Assembly: GCF_030463565.1 (NCBI RefSeq)
Contig: NC_134653.1
Coordinates: 31,433,150-31,497,149, forward strand
Source of the DNA: Pelecanus crispus
Lineage: Eukaryota; Chordata; Aves; Pelecaniformes; Pelecanidae
Reading direction: 5' to 3'
DNA: 64,000 nt
Shown: positions 1 through 12,300 of the stretch, piece after piece
Layout: every line of letters begins with the position of its first letter
Position numbering within the stretch: the first letter of the stretch is position 1
Program-made: the position numbers and the translations under genes
The notes under the pieces: generated by a model
The model's database searches: none
What the model was told of the DNA's origin: nothing
Seen by the model: only the letters and a program-made list of their open reading frames with translations

Positions 1-37
1 CCTTGATCATCTTGTCCATCTCGTGATCCTCCGACAT
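1..37 (-). CDS. MAPKAPK5: MAPKAPK5 (MAP kinase-activated protein kinase 5, PRAK), first codons only
   Basis: The minus strand from 37 to the window edge reads Met-Ser-Glu-Asp-His-Glu-Met-Asp-Lys-Met-Ile-Lys. Human MAPKAPK5 begins MSEESDMDKAIK, so 9 of 12 residues match, including the MDK-IK core. Only the start of coding exon 1 lies in the window; the kinase domain is off the left edge. The protein is a Ser/Thr kinase activated by p38 and ERK3/ERK4 (family knowledge). The call rests on this short match plus position: in mammals MAPKAPK5 lies directly downstream of ALDH2 in the same orientation, as here. The start codon sits at the edge of a CpG island, as expected for a first exon. Confidence 0.85.
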   Translation of the reverse strand, partial: MSEDHEMDKMIK

Positions 38-800
38 CCTCCCGCGGGGCTACGGGCGGCTGAGGGGGGGGCGGGAGGCCCCCAGGGGCCGAAGGCCGGC
101 GAGGCAGAAGGGAAGGAGACGGCGAGGGGGGCCGGGGGCGGCGGCGGGGCCGGCCCGGGGGCGCTGGGCCGCGCTAGGCGACGGGCAGCCCCGGAGGAGC
201 CTTTGTGCCGCCGCCGCACCGCCTCATCCCCGGCCGGGCGGGCCGGGGCGGGGGGGGCCGGGACCCGGCGGGGAGGCGGGGGAGCGCCGCGGAGGGCGCG
301 GGCGGGCCCAGAGCCGCCGCTCAGCCCGGGAGACGCCGCCGCCGAGGCGCCGCCGCCGCCCGCGCCGCGCGGGAGCCAGGCATTGCCGGCACCCCGAGCC
401 GGGCACACCCGCCGGGCGCCGCGCCCCGCCGCAGGGCTCCCGCCCCCGCCGCGCCCCAAGCGGGAGGCCGGCCCGCGCTCCCCGCCTCCTCCCCGCTCCC
501 ACCGGGGAATTTTAGGAGCCTCCGCCACGGCGGTGGCGCGGTTTACAGGCGGCCGCCGCCACCCCTAAATGCGCGACGTCACCAGCAAGGCCCCCGCGGG
601 GCCTTCGAGTGGCCGGGTGCCTCCTAATGACGTAACGAGGAGGGGCGAGGACCCTCAGCGGGGCGGGGCGAAGCGCTGCGCCCCGGCCCCGCCCCCGCCG
701 TGACAGGGGGCGGGGCGACGCGAAGCCTCGCGAGATCTCGGGGCGCGAGCGGCCGCGCGCCGCCCTGAGGGGTAACGGCCGCTTCTGGGCGGCTGAGCGG
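38..800 (-). promoter_or_regulatory. MAPKAPK5: CpG-island promoter and 5' UTR of MAPKAPK5
   Basis: This stretch is extremely GC- and CpG-rich and directly precedes the MAPKAPK5 start codon on the minus strand. Visible motifs are a CRE-like CGACGTCA at 574-581, a second CRE-like TGACGTAA at 628-635, several GGGGCGGGG Sp1-type boxes around 658-716, and CTCGCGAGA at 727-735, one base short of the TCTCGCGAGA core-promoter palindrome. No TATA box is evident. The transcription start cannot be placed from sequence alone. Human MAPKAPK5 has a divergent noncoding partner transcript; this bird sequence neither shows nor excludes one. Confidence 0.65.
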
Positions 801-1781
801 GCGGGAAGGAGCCGCCCTCAGCCTTCGCCGGTGCCCGCTACTCGTGAGGGGGCTCGTCTAGCCTTCGCAGCACAGCTGCCCTCCAGCGCGGGTCTTACGC
901 TAACGCCCACACGATAAAGGTGTCTCCCACCGCAGCTCCGACACGCTCGCTGAGTCCCAGATCACCCTTGCCCCCCCCCCCCCCCCCCCCCCCGATACAT
1001 TGTTGTTCCGGAACAGTCAGCTCTTCTGTTTGCTTTGCTGGGGACAGTTACCAGACTTAGGACGTCCTTTAACGTTAAGGCAATGTGAGGCAGGGGGGCA
1101 GTGCAGAAAGTCAGAGAAAAACGTTGAAAAATGGCTTGAGGCAGAGGGTAATTGATGGGTGGAAGAAAGCACAAACTTGCCTGTGCACTTGAACTGCTTA
1201 GCTCACTGACACAACTGCTCCAACAAAGGTAGGGTTAACTTGTGAAGACAAGAACGCTTATTGTGAGTGGATACAATGAGAGCAGGTGGGAGCAGCTGAG
1301 AGCAAACTTTTACCTCACAGAGTCACGCTGAGAGGTCGCGCTCTGGCTCGGTTACACAGCTGAGTCTCAGTTCACTTTGCTCACAGAAGAGGGACATATG
1401 TGTTAGGTGTGTGTAGGACAAGGAGTATAGAGCCAGCTGTGCGAGCCAGCAAGGAATTATTATAAAACCTACTGCAGACTAGACAAGTATTTAAATAATT
1501 TCTTGAAAAAAAAAAAGCATATTCATCAGATACAGATGCAATGAGAGTACACCCATGTAATACATTAGTACTCAATTGACTGTATTTGGTATTTTAAAAA
1601 GATAAAGCCAAGTAACAGTTTTTTAACAAAAGTTCCTTCAGGCACCTTCTAAAGAAACATTTCTTAACGCAGAGTTACATATTTTCCACCTAAGTTTTGC
1701 ATGTGTTAAGAAGAGGTTTCCTTGCTTTGTACCTCATGAAGCTGTATTGGTGTTCCAAACACATGGGGAGGCTGCTGCCCT
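801..1781. other. Short spacer and ALDH2 3' UTR/flank
   Basis: The ALDH2 stop codon is at 1784-1782 on the minus strand, so its 3' UTR runs left from 1781. I found no canonical AATAAA or ATTAAA on the minus strand before the CpG island, so the transcript end is not placed. Apart from the poly-C run and AT-rich stretches I see no gene here. The whole gap from the ALDH2 stop to the MAPKAPK5 start is about 1.7 kb. Confidence 0.6.
971..993. repeat. poly-C homopolymer (23 bp)
   Basis: An uninterrupted run of about 23 cytosines lies between the MAPKAPK5 promoter and the 3' flank of ALDH2. Its exact length in the genome may differ because such runs are prone to sequencing error. Confidence 0.95.
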
Positions 1782-4700
1782 TTAGGAGTTTTTCTGTGGA
1801 ATCTTGATTGTCACCTAGAAAAAAAACCATAGAGTCACAAGTTATTTTCCTGGAGATAGTTCAGTTATATTCACCTGAAGGCCAAGAGGCAGCAGCATCC
1901 TGTACAAGAGAACCAGAACCAGGGGTGGTTCAGCGTGAAGAGAAGGCTGTGGGGAGACCTTATTGCAGCCTTTCAGTACTTAAAGGGGGCCTATAGGAAG
2001 GATGGGGGCAATCTTTTTAGCAAGGCCTGTTGTGACAGGACAAGGAGTAATGGATTTAAACTAAAGAAGAACAGATTTAGACTAGACATAAGGAAGAAAA
2101 TTTTTAGAATGAGGGTGATGAAGCACTGGCACAGGTTGCCCAGAGAGGTGGTGGAGGCCCCATCCCTAGAAACATTCCAGGCCAGGTTGGACGGGGCTCT
2201 GAGCACCCTCATCTGGTTAAAGCTGTCCCTGCTCACTGCAGGAGGGGTTGGACTGGATCATCTCAAAAGGTCCCTTCCAACCCAAAGCATTCTGTGATTC
2301 TATGACTCTGTGACAGTCTATCCCAGTCAGCGGGCAGTGACTGGGATCACCTTGGTCTGGAGACCTATCTGGAAGGCTCAGAGAGAGGGGAAAGCTCGAA
2401 GGCTGGGTCACAGCACCTCTCCAGAGATGCCACTGCTCTTTGAGAGGTGGGAGCAGGTACGCTTCTTTGTTCTCACCTGGAGCTCCTCGACCAAATCAGC
2501 CCCCAGCCAGTCACAAGCTGGAGGCCCTCAGTCATTACGCACTTTGCTGTATTGCGACTCCGGGGCCACGGGCTAACCCCTTCTGCCCAAGAGCTCCGTC
2601 ACCCTTTAGACACTGCAGCTGCAGGCAGACAACGACGGCCCTTCTGCCTTGTCTGACAGGAAATTACTCAGCCTGTGGCAATGGGATTGCCTAACGCTAG
2701 GAACCCTGGTCTCACACGTGGACCCAAGGGCGCAACGACTCAAGATGAGCGGCATTAAGTACTGGTGGTCACTGCTCAGATTCCCCCTCTTGAATGATGA
2801 GCGCCCAGTGTTCATCTGACAGTTCGTACCTGCAGAAGCTTCTACCCAACAGGCATGCCCCCCCCCAGCACATGCTCCTTCAGTTCTCCACAAAATAAAC
2901 TCACGGAGAAGTCCATACACTTGCATTCTTTACAGTGAGAAACAGCTAAACTGTGCCAAGTGGCACAGGCAATTGGTAATCTATTAGGTCACAGATCCTT
3001 GTTTTCCTCAGCGGTATAAAGCAAGGCTAGCTTTCTGTTTAAACACAGTTACATGGAGTTGTGTTTGTGGTTACTTCAGAAGTGCAGCTCCAAATTTGTT
3101 TCAAGCATTAGAAAGAAAAATTGCAACTCTCAGGCCAGCTGTACTAACAGGTACAAATACAATGTGGAACTAGGGCAGAGGGTTGGGAAGACCTTGGATA
3201 CAGGGGTACTCACATTTTTCACCTCTACATATGCCTCCAGACCATATTCTCCCAGCTCTCGCCCATTCCCAGAAGCTTTGTAGCCACCAAACGGGGCTTG
3301 TGCACCAAACACATCATAGCAGTTTATCCTGAAATGGAAACCAAGAATTAAGTGCCTGCAGTTTCAGAACTGCTTAATGGAAGAGCCCTTTCGCAGCAAA
3401 TGGGCATCTCAGCTGTTCACAACAGAGGGACAGCTGAATTTCTAGGCAGGATTTCTGTATTTGTCAGTTCTCTCAGCCAACAGAATTAATCAATACTGGA
3501 ACCCTATCCTCATCAACCAGGAAACAGAACACCATGATTCACATCTCTCATTATCACAGGACCACGTGTCCAGGTTGCCACCCACACCTCCTTCAGAGGA
3601 CAGATACCAAAAGCACCTACTTGTTCACTCAGTACCATTAAAAAAAACCCAAAAAGCGAGGTACTGGATCTCCAAAATCTCTTGTGCTAGAACAGTAAAC
3701 TGGTGTTGAAGTACTGACTTTGGCATAGTCTTTAGCACGGCCTCAGAACACAGAGGAACATCCACTGCAGCAGCCAAGACCGCACAGACGTGCTCGGTGA
3801 TCTAATCACTACTGGCTCTCAGAGCCCTGCAGCAGTTGCTGTCATTGCCAGCTGCAGCACTGGGTTTCTTTTCCCCCATCCCATTCATTAATTCACAGTG
3901 GGAGCACGCAAGCTTAATATACCTGAATTTTACCAACAGCTAGCGTTAAAATTGAAGGTCTGACATCACATTCAGTGAAGTACACATAAAATTGGGTCCA
4001 AAGTAGAGACAGGCTATCAAAGAACAAGCTTAATGAGAAATGGCAGCACACAAGGAAGCTTCTAGCAGTTTAGGGAGAAGGAGGTACCAAGGCTCACCAA
4101 ACTGTTCCAGCCCGCAGCCCCTGTGACACATAGTTTGCTTTGTCGAGATCCTTTGTAAAGACTGCTGCTGCTAGGCCATACTTGGAGTCATTTGCTCTCT
4201 CAATGACTTCCTCGATTGTTTTGAATTTCAGAATCTGCATGACTGGCCCAAAGATCTGCAAAATCCAAACAGAGCATGTGAAAATTTGTGTAAATTGATC
4301 ATGGGGGAGGCTGTGGTTGATGCTGGAGTTTTGCATGTGTGCTAGAAGTCACACAGGGCATCAAATTCAAAAGTATTACTTCCCACATTACAAAGTTCCA
4401 GGATGTAATCTGAAGGGAAGTTTAATGTAGTAGCTTTCTAAGAAGCATTGAGTTTCGCAGTTCACAAATGTCCAGTTCTTGTAGACCTGTGGTTTTTTGC
4501 ATCAGAGGGGGCAAAATGACAAAGAAGTGAGAAGCTGACAGACAGAAAGGTGTGGATGTCTCACCTCCTCTCTGGCAATCGTCATGTTGTCCTGCACATC
4601 GCCAAAGACAGTTGGCTGGATGAAATAGCCTCTGTCCGCAGCGGGGTTGCCACCACACAGCAGTTTGGCTCCTTCACGTTTCCCAGTACTAATGTAACCA

Positions 4701-7700
4701 AGGATCTTCTTAAACTGCTCTTCATCTACCTAAGAGCCATGAGGACAGACAGATCAGCTTCACCTTTACGGGGGGTAAGAAGGGTTTCAACCACAACCTG
4801 CTGTGCATGCGACTGCGCTCTAGCAACTCCTCATTTCAACAGACTGCTAAGCCAGCTTCAAAGGGAAATGGTAATTTTTAAATGCCAGCATTGTCGTCGA
4901 GGTTTTGGAATAATCAGAATGGTTAATTAACTTCTCCCTCCTGCATGAGCAAGGAGGTAATGGGCACAGATCAAGAGAGATTAATCAAGAGACCAAAGGA
5001 AACCTTTCATTCTAATCTACTGATGCACAATGACTCAAGATTAGGACTATTTAATGAGGTAACATTTCAGGATATTTCCTGATCTTACCTGAGGCCCCTG
5101 TTCAGTTTTAAAGTCGAATGGGTTTCCAACCACCCTGGACTTGGCCTTCTCAACACTCCTCTCCACAAACTCATGATATATGTCTTCCTGGACATATGTT
5201 CGGGATCCAGCACAGCAGCACTGCCCTTGGTTGAAGAAGAGGGCAAAATGGGCTTGATCCACAGCCCAGTCCACTAAGATCGGGGAGAGGAGAGGAGAGG
5301 AGAGGAGAGAAAACAAATAAGCAAACAAAACCAACCAGAGTCAGTTAAGTGACTTCTTTTGAACGACTGTCGTGCAGACTACCGGAGTATCAGTGATACA
5401 AAGTCCTTTCAGCTGACAGGCATGTTCCATGCTTTGGAAGTTACATACAGATTTAATTAGTATGAAGGTCTATCAAAGCACCCCATACTAGAGAAAAAGA
5501 TCTAATCAGAGGCAGATTACAGTTCTCATTTGAAATTATCAGGTAGGACAAGTTATTTTAGATCTAGAAGAATTTCCTTCCTTACTGCCATATAAAAGCA
5601 CGTATGTTGGCTCATCAAGACCAAAAATGAGTCTACATGCAAGAGATGAGGGAACCAGAACTTCGTAAGAGTAGAAAAGAGTGGTACGCACTAAGAGAAA
5701 GAAATGAAAACAAAAATGGAACTAAGACTGAAGATACTGAAACAATTCTCATTTGTTGATAACTGAACTGCTTCACGGCACTGGGAAAGAAGTGGGAGTG
5801 AAGAAGTGTGGATACACAAATATGACAGCTACAGCAGGAGGCACAGAGACTTCACTGGGTGAGAGCAGCCAGGTGGTGTCAGAGCTGGAGACTCAAAACA
5901 TCTCAGAAGAGGTTTCCTTTCCCCTCCAGCTCTGCTTGGAGAAAGCCAATGTAAAAGGTGCCGATCAAAGACTACGCTAGCAGGTGCTTACTGTCTGCAT
6001 CAGACATGATTATATTTGGACTCTTTCCTCCAAGCTCCAGTGTCACCCTCTTTAGGTTACTCTCTGCTGCAGCCTTCTGGATCAGATGCCCAACCTGCAT
6101 CGTGAGAAGAACAGGTATTAGGAATTAACTCCGACATACAGCAACACCTGGCAGGGCTGCTGGTTTTAGATCTCAATCAGCAGTTTAATAATAATCCCTT
6201 CATTGTCAGGGCTTTAAGGGAACAACTGAAGTCTGCCCAGAGTTTCACCTCTAGTAAGAAGCAGCTCAAGGGAAACAATAGGAAGTATTCTAAAGAAGGC
6301 ACCTAAAAAGAGTCTTATGTAAAGTAAAAACAAATGTCACACCCTGAAATCAGCTGCATTTTTAAAAAAGAAGTGTAGAAGGCAAGGTACCTCCAGTATT
6401 TTATACAGAAAAGGTATTACAGCAATGAGATACTGTCTATATCCCAGGGGCTTAAAGGTTAAGGTACCCCCTTACCTCCGTGGAGCCAGTGAAGGCCACT
6501 TTATCTACGTCCATGTGGGAAGAGATGGCAGCCCCTGCAGTGGGTCCATAGCCAGGGATGATGTTCACCACACCTGGTGGGAATCCAGCCTGCCAGTTCA
6601 CAGCAGGAGAATGCAACGTTATTCCTTTTACAAATCAAGGATTTCACCTACCCTCATCTGCTAGTAACACTTCAGTAGACATCCCACAAAGAACAGAGTC
6701 TTTTCTACTTCACTTTAATTTCCCAGGTCTTTAGTTTTAACATTCAGCTTGCAAGAACCAGGACAACTCCTCTCTCCACCCCGCATCCTAAGCATAGTTT
6801 GGAGCTATATACGTTAGCTTTTTAATCACCCTGAAGTTTGTTATTTAACTGAACCTCAAACAGTCCTTCCCTAATCAAGATTTATGTCCCCTGCATGTGC
6901 ATTTATAAGGACAAAGGGGGTTTGCTAAATCAAATGCTAAGATACCCAAGACAATCCAGCCTTTCTTCGGATCAGACAGCCCTTCTCTGTTCCTGTCACA
7001 TGCAGCTCACCAGTTTGGCTGTATCACACCACACTCCAGCAGCAATAGCGAGGCAGCGGATGGAAACCCAGCCTGTTTGCTCACCTCTTTGATCAGATTA
7101 GCCACGTAGAGAGCACTCAGGGGCGTTTGCTCCGCCACTTTCATCACAACCACGTTCCCAGTAGCCAGGGCAGGCCCAAGTTTCCATGCTTGCATCAACA
7201 GCGGGAAGTTCCACTGAAAAATGAGGTATTTGCTGGTCTGAACTTGAAAGTTTCCACTTAATCAGTAAGTAACCAGGGAGCTTCATTCAAATCAGCTGCA
7301 GCACCTATGGAAGCAGTCTTTGATCCTTCCCTAGCTGCTCTTCAATATTTGGCTCCTTTTCAAGCACTGCCTTCTGCTTGTCCAGGAAAACTGTACACTG
7401 ATGTGTGAGGTCTCTAAGTACCACTGCAAAACCCTAACTTTTTTGGAATTCATCTTTACTGTCAGTTTAACAGTTAAACGCTCTGTGGAGGCATTTTGAA
7501 AGAAAGCCTGTTTGTAATGACAGAGCAGTGCATGCAGACCAGTGGGGTGCTTACATTCAGTTCTTGCTCAATGCAAATACAAAAAACATACAAATACAGT
7601 ATGCAACAATCAGCATCTGGCTACTCCAATAAAGAGGTTAACACTATCCACAGATCATTGTGTACATATGGCTTTGTTGTTGACAAACCACCTTGCTACA

Positions 7701-10700
7701 CTTGCTACCAGTTGCAGAAATAAGATCACATACATAAAGCTGAGTTTTGCATGCTAGTCCTCTAGAATTTTGGTTTTAATGTTAGGTGGTAGCTTAAACT
7801 TCGTTGTGGTTCTGAGCCAGATAACTCTATAAAGGGGTTTAATTTTTTTTTTCCAGCAGATGATACAAAGTAAATCTTACGTAGAGCCCATGAAATCAAC
7901 AAGTAGTTCTGTACTGCCAGGGCAAAGTAACAGCCCTCCCAGCTGGTGCAAGCATAATTTTCTTTACCACTGGAGGAAGCAGTGCTTAGCAATAGATAAT
8001 AACTTGCATTTTAAGACAACTCTTTATGCCAACACTGAATACTTGAAATGCTGCAGGATCTACTGATACATTTTACTTACCGGGATTATCTGTCCACAGA
8101 CTCCCACCGGCTCATGTCTTGTATAACAGAAGAAGTCTCCGTCTAATGGGATGGTTTTGCCATGGAATTTATCTGACCAACCTGCAAAGTACCTAGCAAC
8201 AATAAAGTTTTGGTCACAGAATGTAAAATAACAAGTCTCCCATCACCAGAAAATGAGAGAGACTTCCTCCAGCTATTCACTTTCCTCCTTTCTTCAGTCA
8301 CTTCATAAAACACATACAAATGGAAGTATATCCCAAACAGGTGATTTTAAGAATGGACAGTAAATACAAATATTTGTGTCTCTGTGTTTGCCAGCACTTT
8401 GCATAGCATACATTCTGTCATTCCTGTGCTGTAACACAGATCACCTCCATTAGTATGAGTCCCGTATATAGCAAGAGAAGCACATATGTAACAGAAATCC
8501 TTTGGGAAGTCACAGGAATTACAGCTTCATTCTTAACAAAAATTAAAAATAGAGGAAAACAGGGTGTTTGATACCCTGCTATGGGCCGAATGAAACCAAC
8601 AGATCAGCGCTGACACCCACGACACTTGAATCAGAGGCACCTGGTCTCTGCACAGCAGAGGTTCAACTACCACAGGAGCACAAGCGTGGAGCTTGAAGAG
8701 TTACTGTGCTGTCACTGTAGCCTCCATGCCTACCTGAGACATTTGACTACCATGTCCAAATCCACCAGGTAGGAGATGGAGTACGGTTTGCCATTATCCA
8801 GAGTCTCCAGCGCCTACAAAAGACCATGAGATTGCCTGAAGAACGAGGTGGGGAAAGTCACGCATACAGATTTAGATTCGATTCTCAGTTTGCAATTCAG
8901 ATCAGTTCTGCACATTGGCCTTTTTGCTTTCAGCTTACCAAAACTACTTCCCCATCCTTTGTAGCTCTCCCTCACAGTTTTAGCTGTGGCTAAAGTCCCC
9001 ATCACACCTGATGGGCACAACCCACCCATTTCTGCCCCTCTCTCCCCGAAGTTAGGAAACGCAGCAGAGAGCTCAGCCACAGAGCATGATACGCACCGCC
9101 AAGTAAGCCCGGTCCCTCTCGATCAGGTCTGCAAGACGATTCAGCAGCTTCCCCCGATGAGAAGCATCCATCCTCCTCCAAGGCGAGCCCAGCTGGAAAG
9201 CTGCCTTGGCTGCTTTAACGGCCTTGTCCACATCTGCCTGCAGAGTCGTCCAGGCAAGAGGGTGAGAAAGGAGTGACCAGCCCCTACTCACTCTCTCAAA
9301 ATACATCTGAAGCCCTCCCTGGTCTCCAGGAGAAAACAGCCTCCAGCCAGCTAGCGCCAGCTTTTTGGGGGGCAAAAACTTGCAGCCTTGACAGCTGCCT
9401 CACTGCAAGATACTCATCGGTTCCAGGGCAGGGGAGCGCAGGGGCTGTGGCTGCTGGGCCGCCTGCCCCACGAGCATCAACCTGGGCAGTGCTGCGCAGC
9501 AGCGCAGCCTCAGCACAAACGCCGCTGCCGGACCGGCCGCAGCTTTCTCGCCCAGTCTGCATCTGCGGGGAAGACGGAGCAGAAGTGGCAGTGAAACAGA
9601 TGGGTGCAACAGCTGCGTAGCCACCACCTCCGCCTGCGCTTACACACTGTTATTTTAGCTATGCGGAGTACAAATATTGTCAAGTTATTTCCACAATGTC
9701 ATCTGCTGGGTTAGCATTTGCATCCTAGAACAAGGCATCGAAAAGGCTCTAGAAGCGTGCTTTTGACACTCTTTCAGGATTTGGTTTCACCAGCACAGTC
9801 TAAAGAAGATTCTTCCTTGATCAAGTATCTCTAATCCATCACTCTGTCCTGTCAGGGCATTAACTTGTTTCTAGTTGGTTCTCTGTTCTGGCTTGCTGTA
9901 ATGGTCACGTCAGGACAAGCCAGTCTACCATGGACAAGCAAACAACAAAGGGTTTCCCTCACTCACCCCTCCCTTGGGGAATACAGACACATTTCCAGAC
10001 TGTAGGAAGAACCCAAAATTGCTGGGAACCACCACCTCAGCTCTGCCACAGACTCCTAGGAGGGCCTTGCATAAGGCATGGGATGATATTACATGACTCT
10101 CTTCCCCATCATCGCTCTCCTTTTTTCTTTTTTTAATTTCCTAGGGCTGGGAACGGCCTCCCACTGCATGCGTACAGCAGAAAGGGGCTGTTCAGGTGAA
10201 TCCTGACCTTTTCTCTCCTCTGCTACCGTGACGCTGGGTCACATTGCCGGCACAGCACCCATGGGACCGCAAAGGTGTCTGCCTTCATCCCTGCCCACCC
10301 CAGCAACCTCCACCCACCACTGCTCCCCAGCCTCCCAGCTCAGCCTCCACTGCACACCACCTCTATGCCTCTCCACCCTTTCCAGTCCCGGCTTGCCAGT
10401 GATAAGAAGCAAAACCAGAGGGGTTTTGCTGAAAGCAGTAGCCAAGGAAGAACACAAGCAGCACTCGACACGGTGTTTGCGTAGGTCAGACACTTCCTAC
10501 TGCAAACACGGCACTCGGTGGAGCTGCCTAGGTGAGAGATGAGTTATAATGTCTTCTTCTGCAGTCCCTGCGTACCTTGCTCACGCAGGAAACAAACCAA
10601 TCTCATCAAGAGAATGCTTACCTTATCGCCCTCAGCAACTTGACAGATAACTTCTCCGGTTGCTGGATTGATAGAAGGGAAGGTTTTCTTACTGACTGCA

Positions 10701-12093
10701 TCATGCCATTCATTGTTTATGAAAATCTGCAATGAAAAAAGCAAAGCAGTGTTAAGCCTTAGAGCCAGACCTAGGTGAAATCGGTAAGAGCTTTAGTTGT
10801 TTGATGGCATCTTAGCAGGCGTTTAATTAAAAGGGACTCAACTTGTGCGGGCTCCAAAACTGCACCAATATGAAGGAGATATTTTAGTAGATATTTAGAT
10901 ATTTAAAAGTACACAACAAAAGACACGGCCTCAAGTTAATAAAAAGAATTCACATCTCAGCAAACAGCATGTGAATTGGAAGTGGTTCCTGTCTCAGTAG
11001 GTCCCTGCAAGATCTGGAAAGCGTGGCTGGAGCTGCGCAGGGGCACCGGGAGCCTCAGGAGACTGAGCAGTGGGAAAATGCTTCAGGCACGGACGATACA
11101 GTTGAATTCATACACAGCACTAGAGCCTTTGGCAGCATTTCCCTGATTAGCTGATTTTAGGCTCCCCATGTACCGTTCTGAAACCAAACCAGGCGCCAAC
11201 AGCAGCTTTTCACCAACTCTTTCTTTCTCAGTAAGGCCAAATCTGTTTCTTCAGGTCCACGGCAAGAGAGCGTCAGTGCAAAGATCACGGTGCTTGCCGA
11301 GAACTTGCCGATCACTCAGCCGACCGCCAGCGGCCTTGCCACGGCTGCTGGGAAGGAGTGGCTTGGTGGCTTGGGAGAGGAACGCTAGCCCTCTGCCAGC
11401 GCCTCGCACCGATGATCGGACAGTGTTTTCCTCAGGGCTGGCTGAGCAAGGAGCACAGGGTCTACTCTATGCAGACAACCAGCATGAAGCCAGGCACCTT
11501 GCCCTCCCTTCGCATGCCCTCTTGCAGAGCTTCCTCCTCAGGTTGTTTGCACCGATGGCAGCAGTTAGCTGAAACAGCCGCGAGGACTGGATAAAGCCCG
11601 ATAGCAGCAGGACGCACGCCTTGTGCCTCACACCAGCTGCTGCACCCAGACTTGGGTTTTTTTCCAAGAAGATCTCCTGCAACGCAAGGCCTTGGGCACA
11701 AACGTCCGGCTGCTCCGGCGCCTGCCCGGCGCAGCGTTAAATCGGGGTGTCCCCAGCGCCGCACCGGCTCGCACCCCAGCAGACCGCACAACCCCTCCGA
11801 GCCCCGGCCGAGGCGGGGAGTCCCGGGCCCCCCGCCCCAGCCCAGCTCGCCCCGGGGGAAGCCCCCGCTGCCGCCAGCCGGGGCTGCCCGCGGGCAGCGG
11901 CCGGGACGAGCCCAACCCGCCGCGGGGACGCGGCCGGCTCCGGCCCCCGGCGCGGCCCTACCTTGTTGTAGGCGATGTCGGGGCGCGGGTTGGGCGCCGG
12001 GATGGGGGAGGCGGCGGCGGCGGCCGAGAAGGGCGCGCCGAGGCGGGCCGGGCCGCGGCAGAGCCGGGAGGCGCGCACCGCCGCCCGCAACAT
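1782..12093 (-). CDS. ALDH2: ALDH2, mitochondrial aldehyde dehydrogenase (complete, 13 coding exons)
   Basis: NAD-dependent aldehyde dehydrogenase of the mitochondrial matrix, a tetramer that oxidises acetaldehyde and lipid-derived aldehydes. Coding exons (minus): 12093-11962, 10726-10622, 9237-9097, 8813-8734, 8192-8081, 7213-7085, 6589-6476, 6094-5992, 5273-5089, 4729-4565, 4255-4098, 3328-3214, 1814-1782. All joins are GT-AG and in phase, giving 523 aa against 517 in human; the internal exon lengths I could compare match human. Exon 1 encodes an Arg/Ala-rich mitochondrial presequence starting [10 protein letters not shown]. Seen directly: PWNFP across the exon 5/6 join (oxyanion Asn), the NAD-site FTGSTE in exon 7, the general-base Glu of ELGGKSP (codon 6037-6035), and the catalytic Cys as the middle Cys of QGQCCC (codon 5217-5215). 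The Glu altered in human ALDH2*2 is retained in AYVEVK (codon 3225-3223). The protein ends in PQKNS, as in human. No disruption was seen. Confidence 0.97.
1925..2312 (+). mobile_element. CR1 LINE, 5'-truncated 3' end
   Basis: The plus strand carries the typical CR1 3' region. An open stretch encodes the tail typical of CR1 translations ([28 protein letters not shown]). The 3' UTR then ends in imperfect ATTCTATGA-type units (about 2290-2312), the CR1 terminal signature. The element is 5'-truncated, as most CR1 copies are, and the left boundary is approximate. It sits in the last ALDH2 intron, opposite to ALDH2 transcription and only about 110 bp from terminal exon 13. Confidence 0.93.
5284..5310. 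repeat. (AGAGG)n pentamer microsatellite
   Basis: About five tandem AGAGG units lie in ALDH2 intron 8, directly upstream (on the minus strand) of the exon 9 acceptor at 5273. On the transcribed strand they read CCTCT repeats and make up most of the polypyrimidine tract of that acceptor. Confidence 0.9.
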
Positions 12094-12300
12094 CGCGCTG
12101 CGCTGCGCTGCGCTGCGCTGGGCTGGGCTGCGCCGGGCCGGGCAGCGGGCGCGGCCCCCGCTCCTCCGGGGCGGCCCGGCTCCGCCCCCGCTCCGCCCGC
12201 CTCGGAGCCGAGCTAGGGCCCAGCCAGGCTCGGTCCGGCACGGCGGCGCTCGCTTCCGCCCGCATCAGCGCGGCCCGAGTGGAACCGGCTTGGCGCGGCT
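11700..12300 (-). promoter_or_regulatory. ALDH2: CpG-island promoter region of ALDH2
   Basis: CpG density and GC content rise sharply around ALDH2 exon 1 (12093-11962). Upstream on the minus strand are several GC boxes of the CCGCCCC type (about 12150-12200) and no clear TATA box, as expected for a housekeeping promoter. Bounds are approximate. A long open frame covering this region on the minus strand runs through exon 1 and intron 1 and is a by-product of GC richness. Confidence 0.65.
12096..12145. repeat. CGCTG/GGCTG pentamer tandem repeat in the ALDH2 5' UTR
   Basis: Ten consecutive 5-bp units follow each other: five perfect CGCTG, then GGCTG, GGCTG, CGCCG, GGCCG and GGCAG. On the ALDH2 strand this reads (CAGCG)n and ends two bases before the start codon at 12093-12091, so it lies in the 5' UTR. 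Confidence 0.9.

Noticed and set aside
1935-2297. 120-aa open frame as a possible gene in the ALDH2 intron
   Set aside because: It is the C-terminal remnant and 3' UTR of a CR1 LINE ([23 protein letters not shown]-type end).
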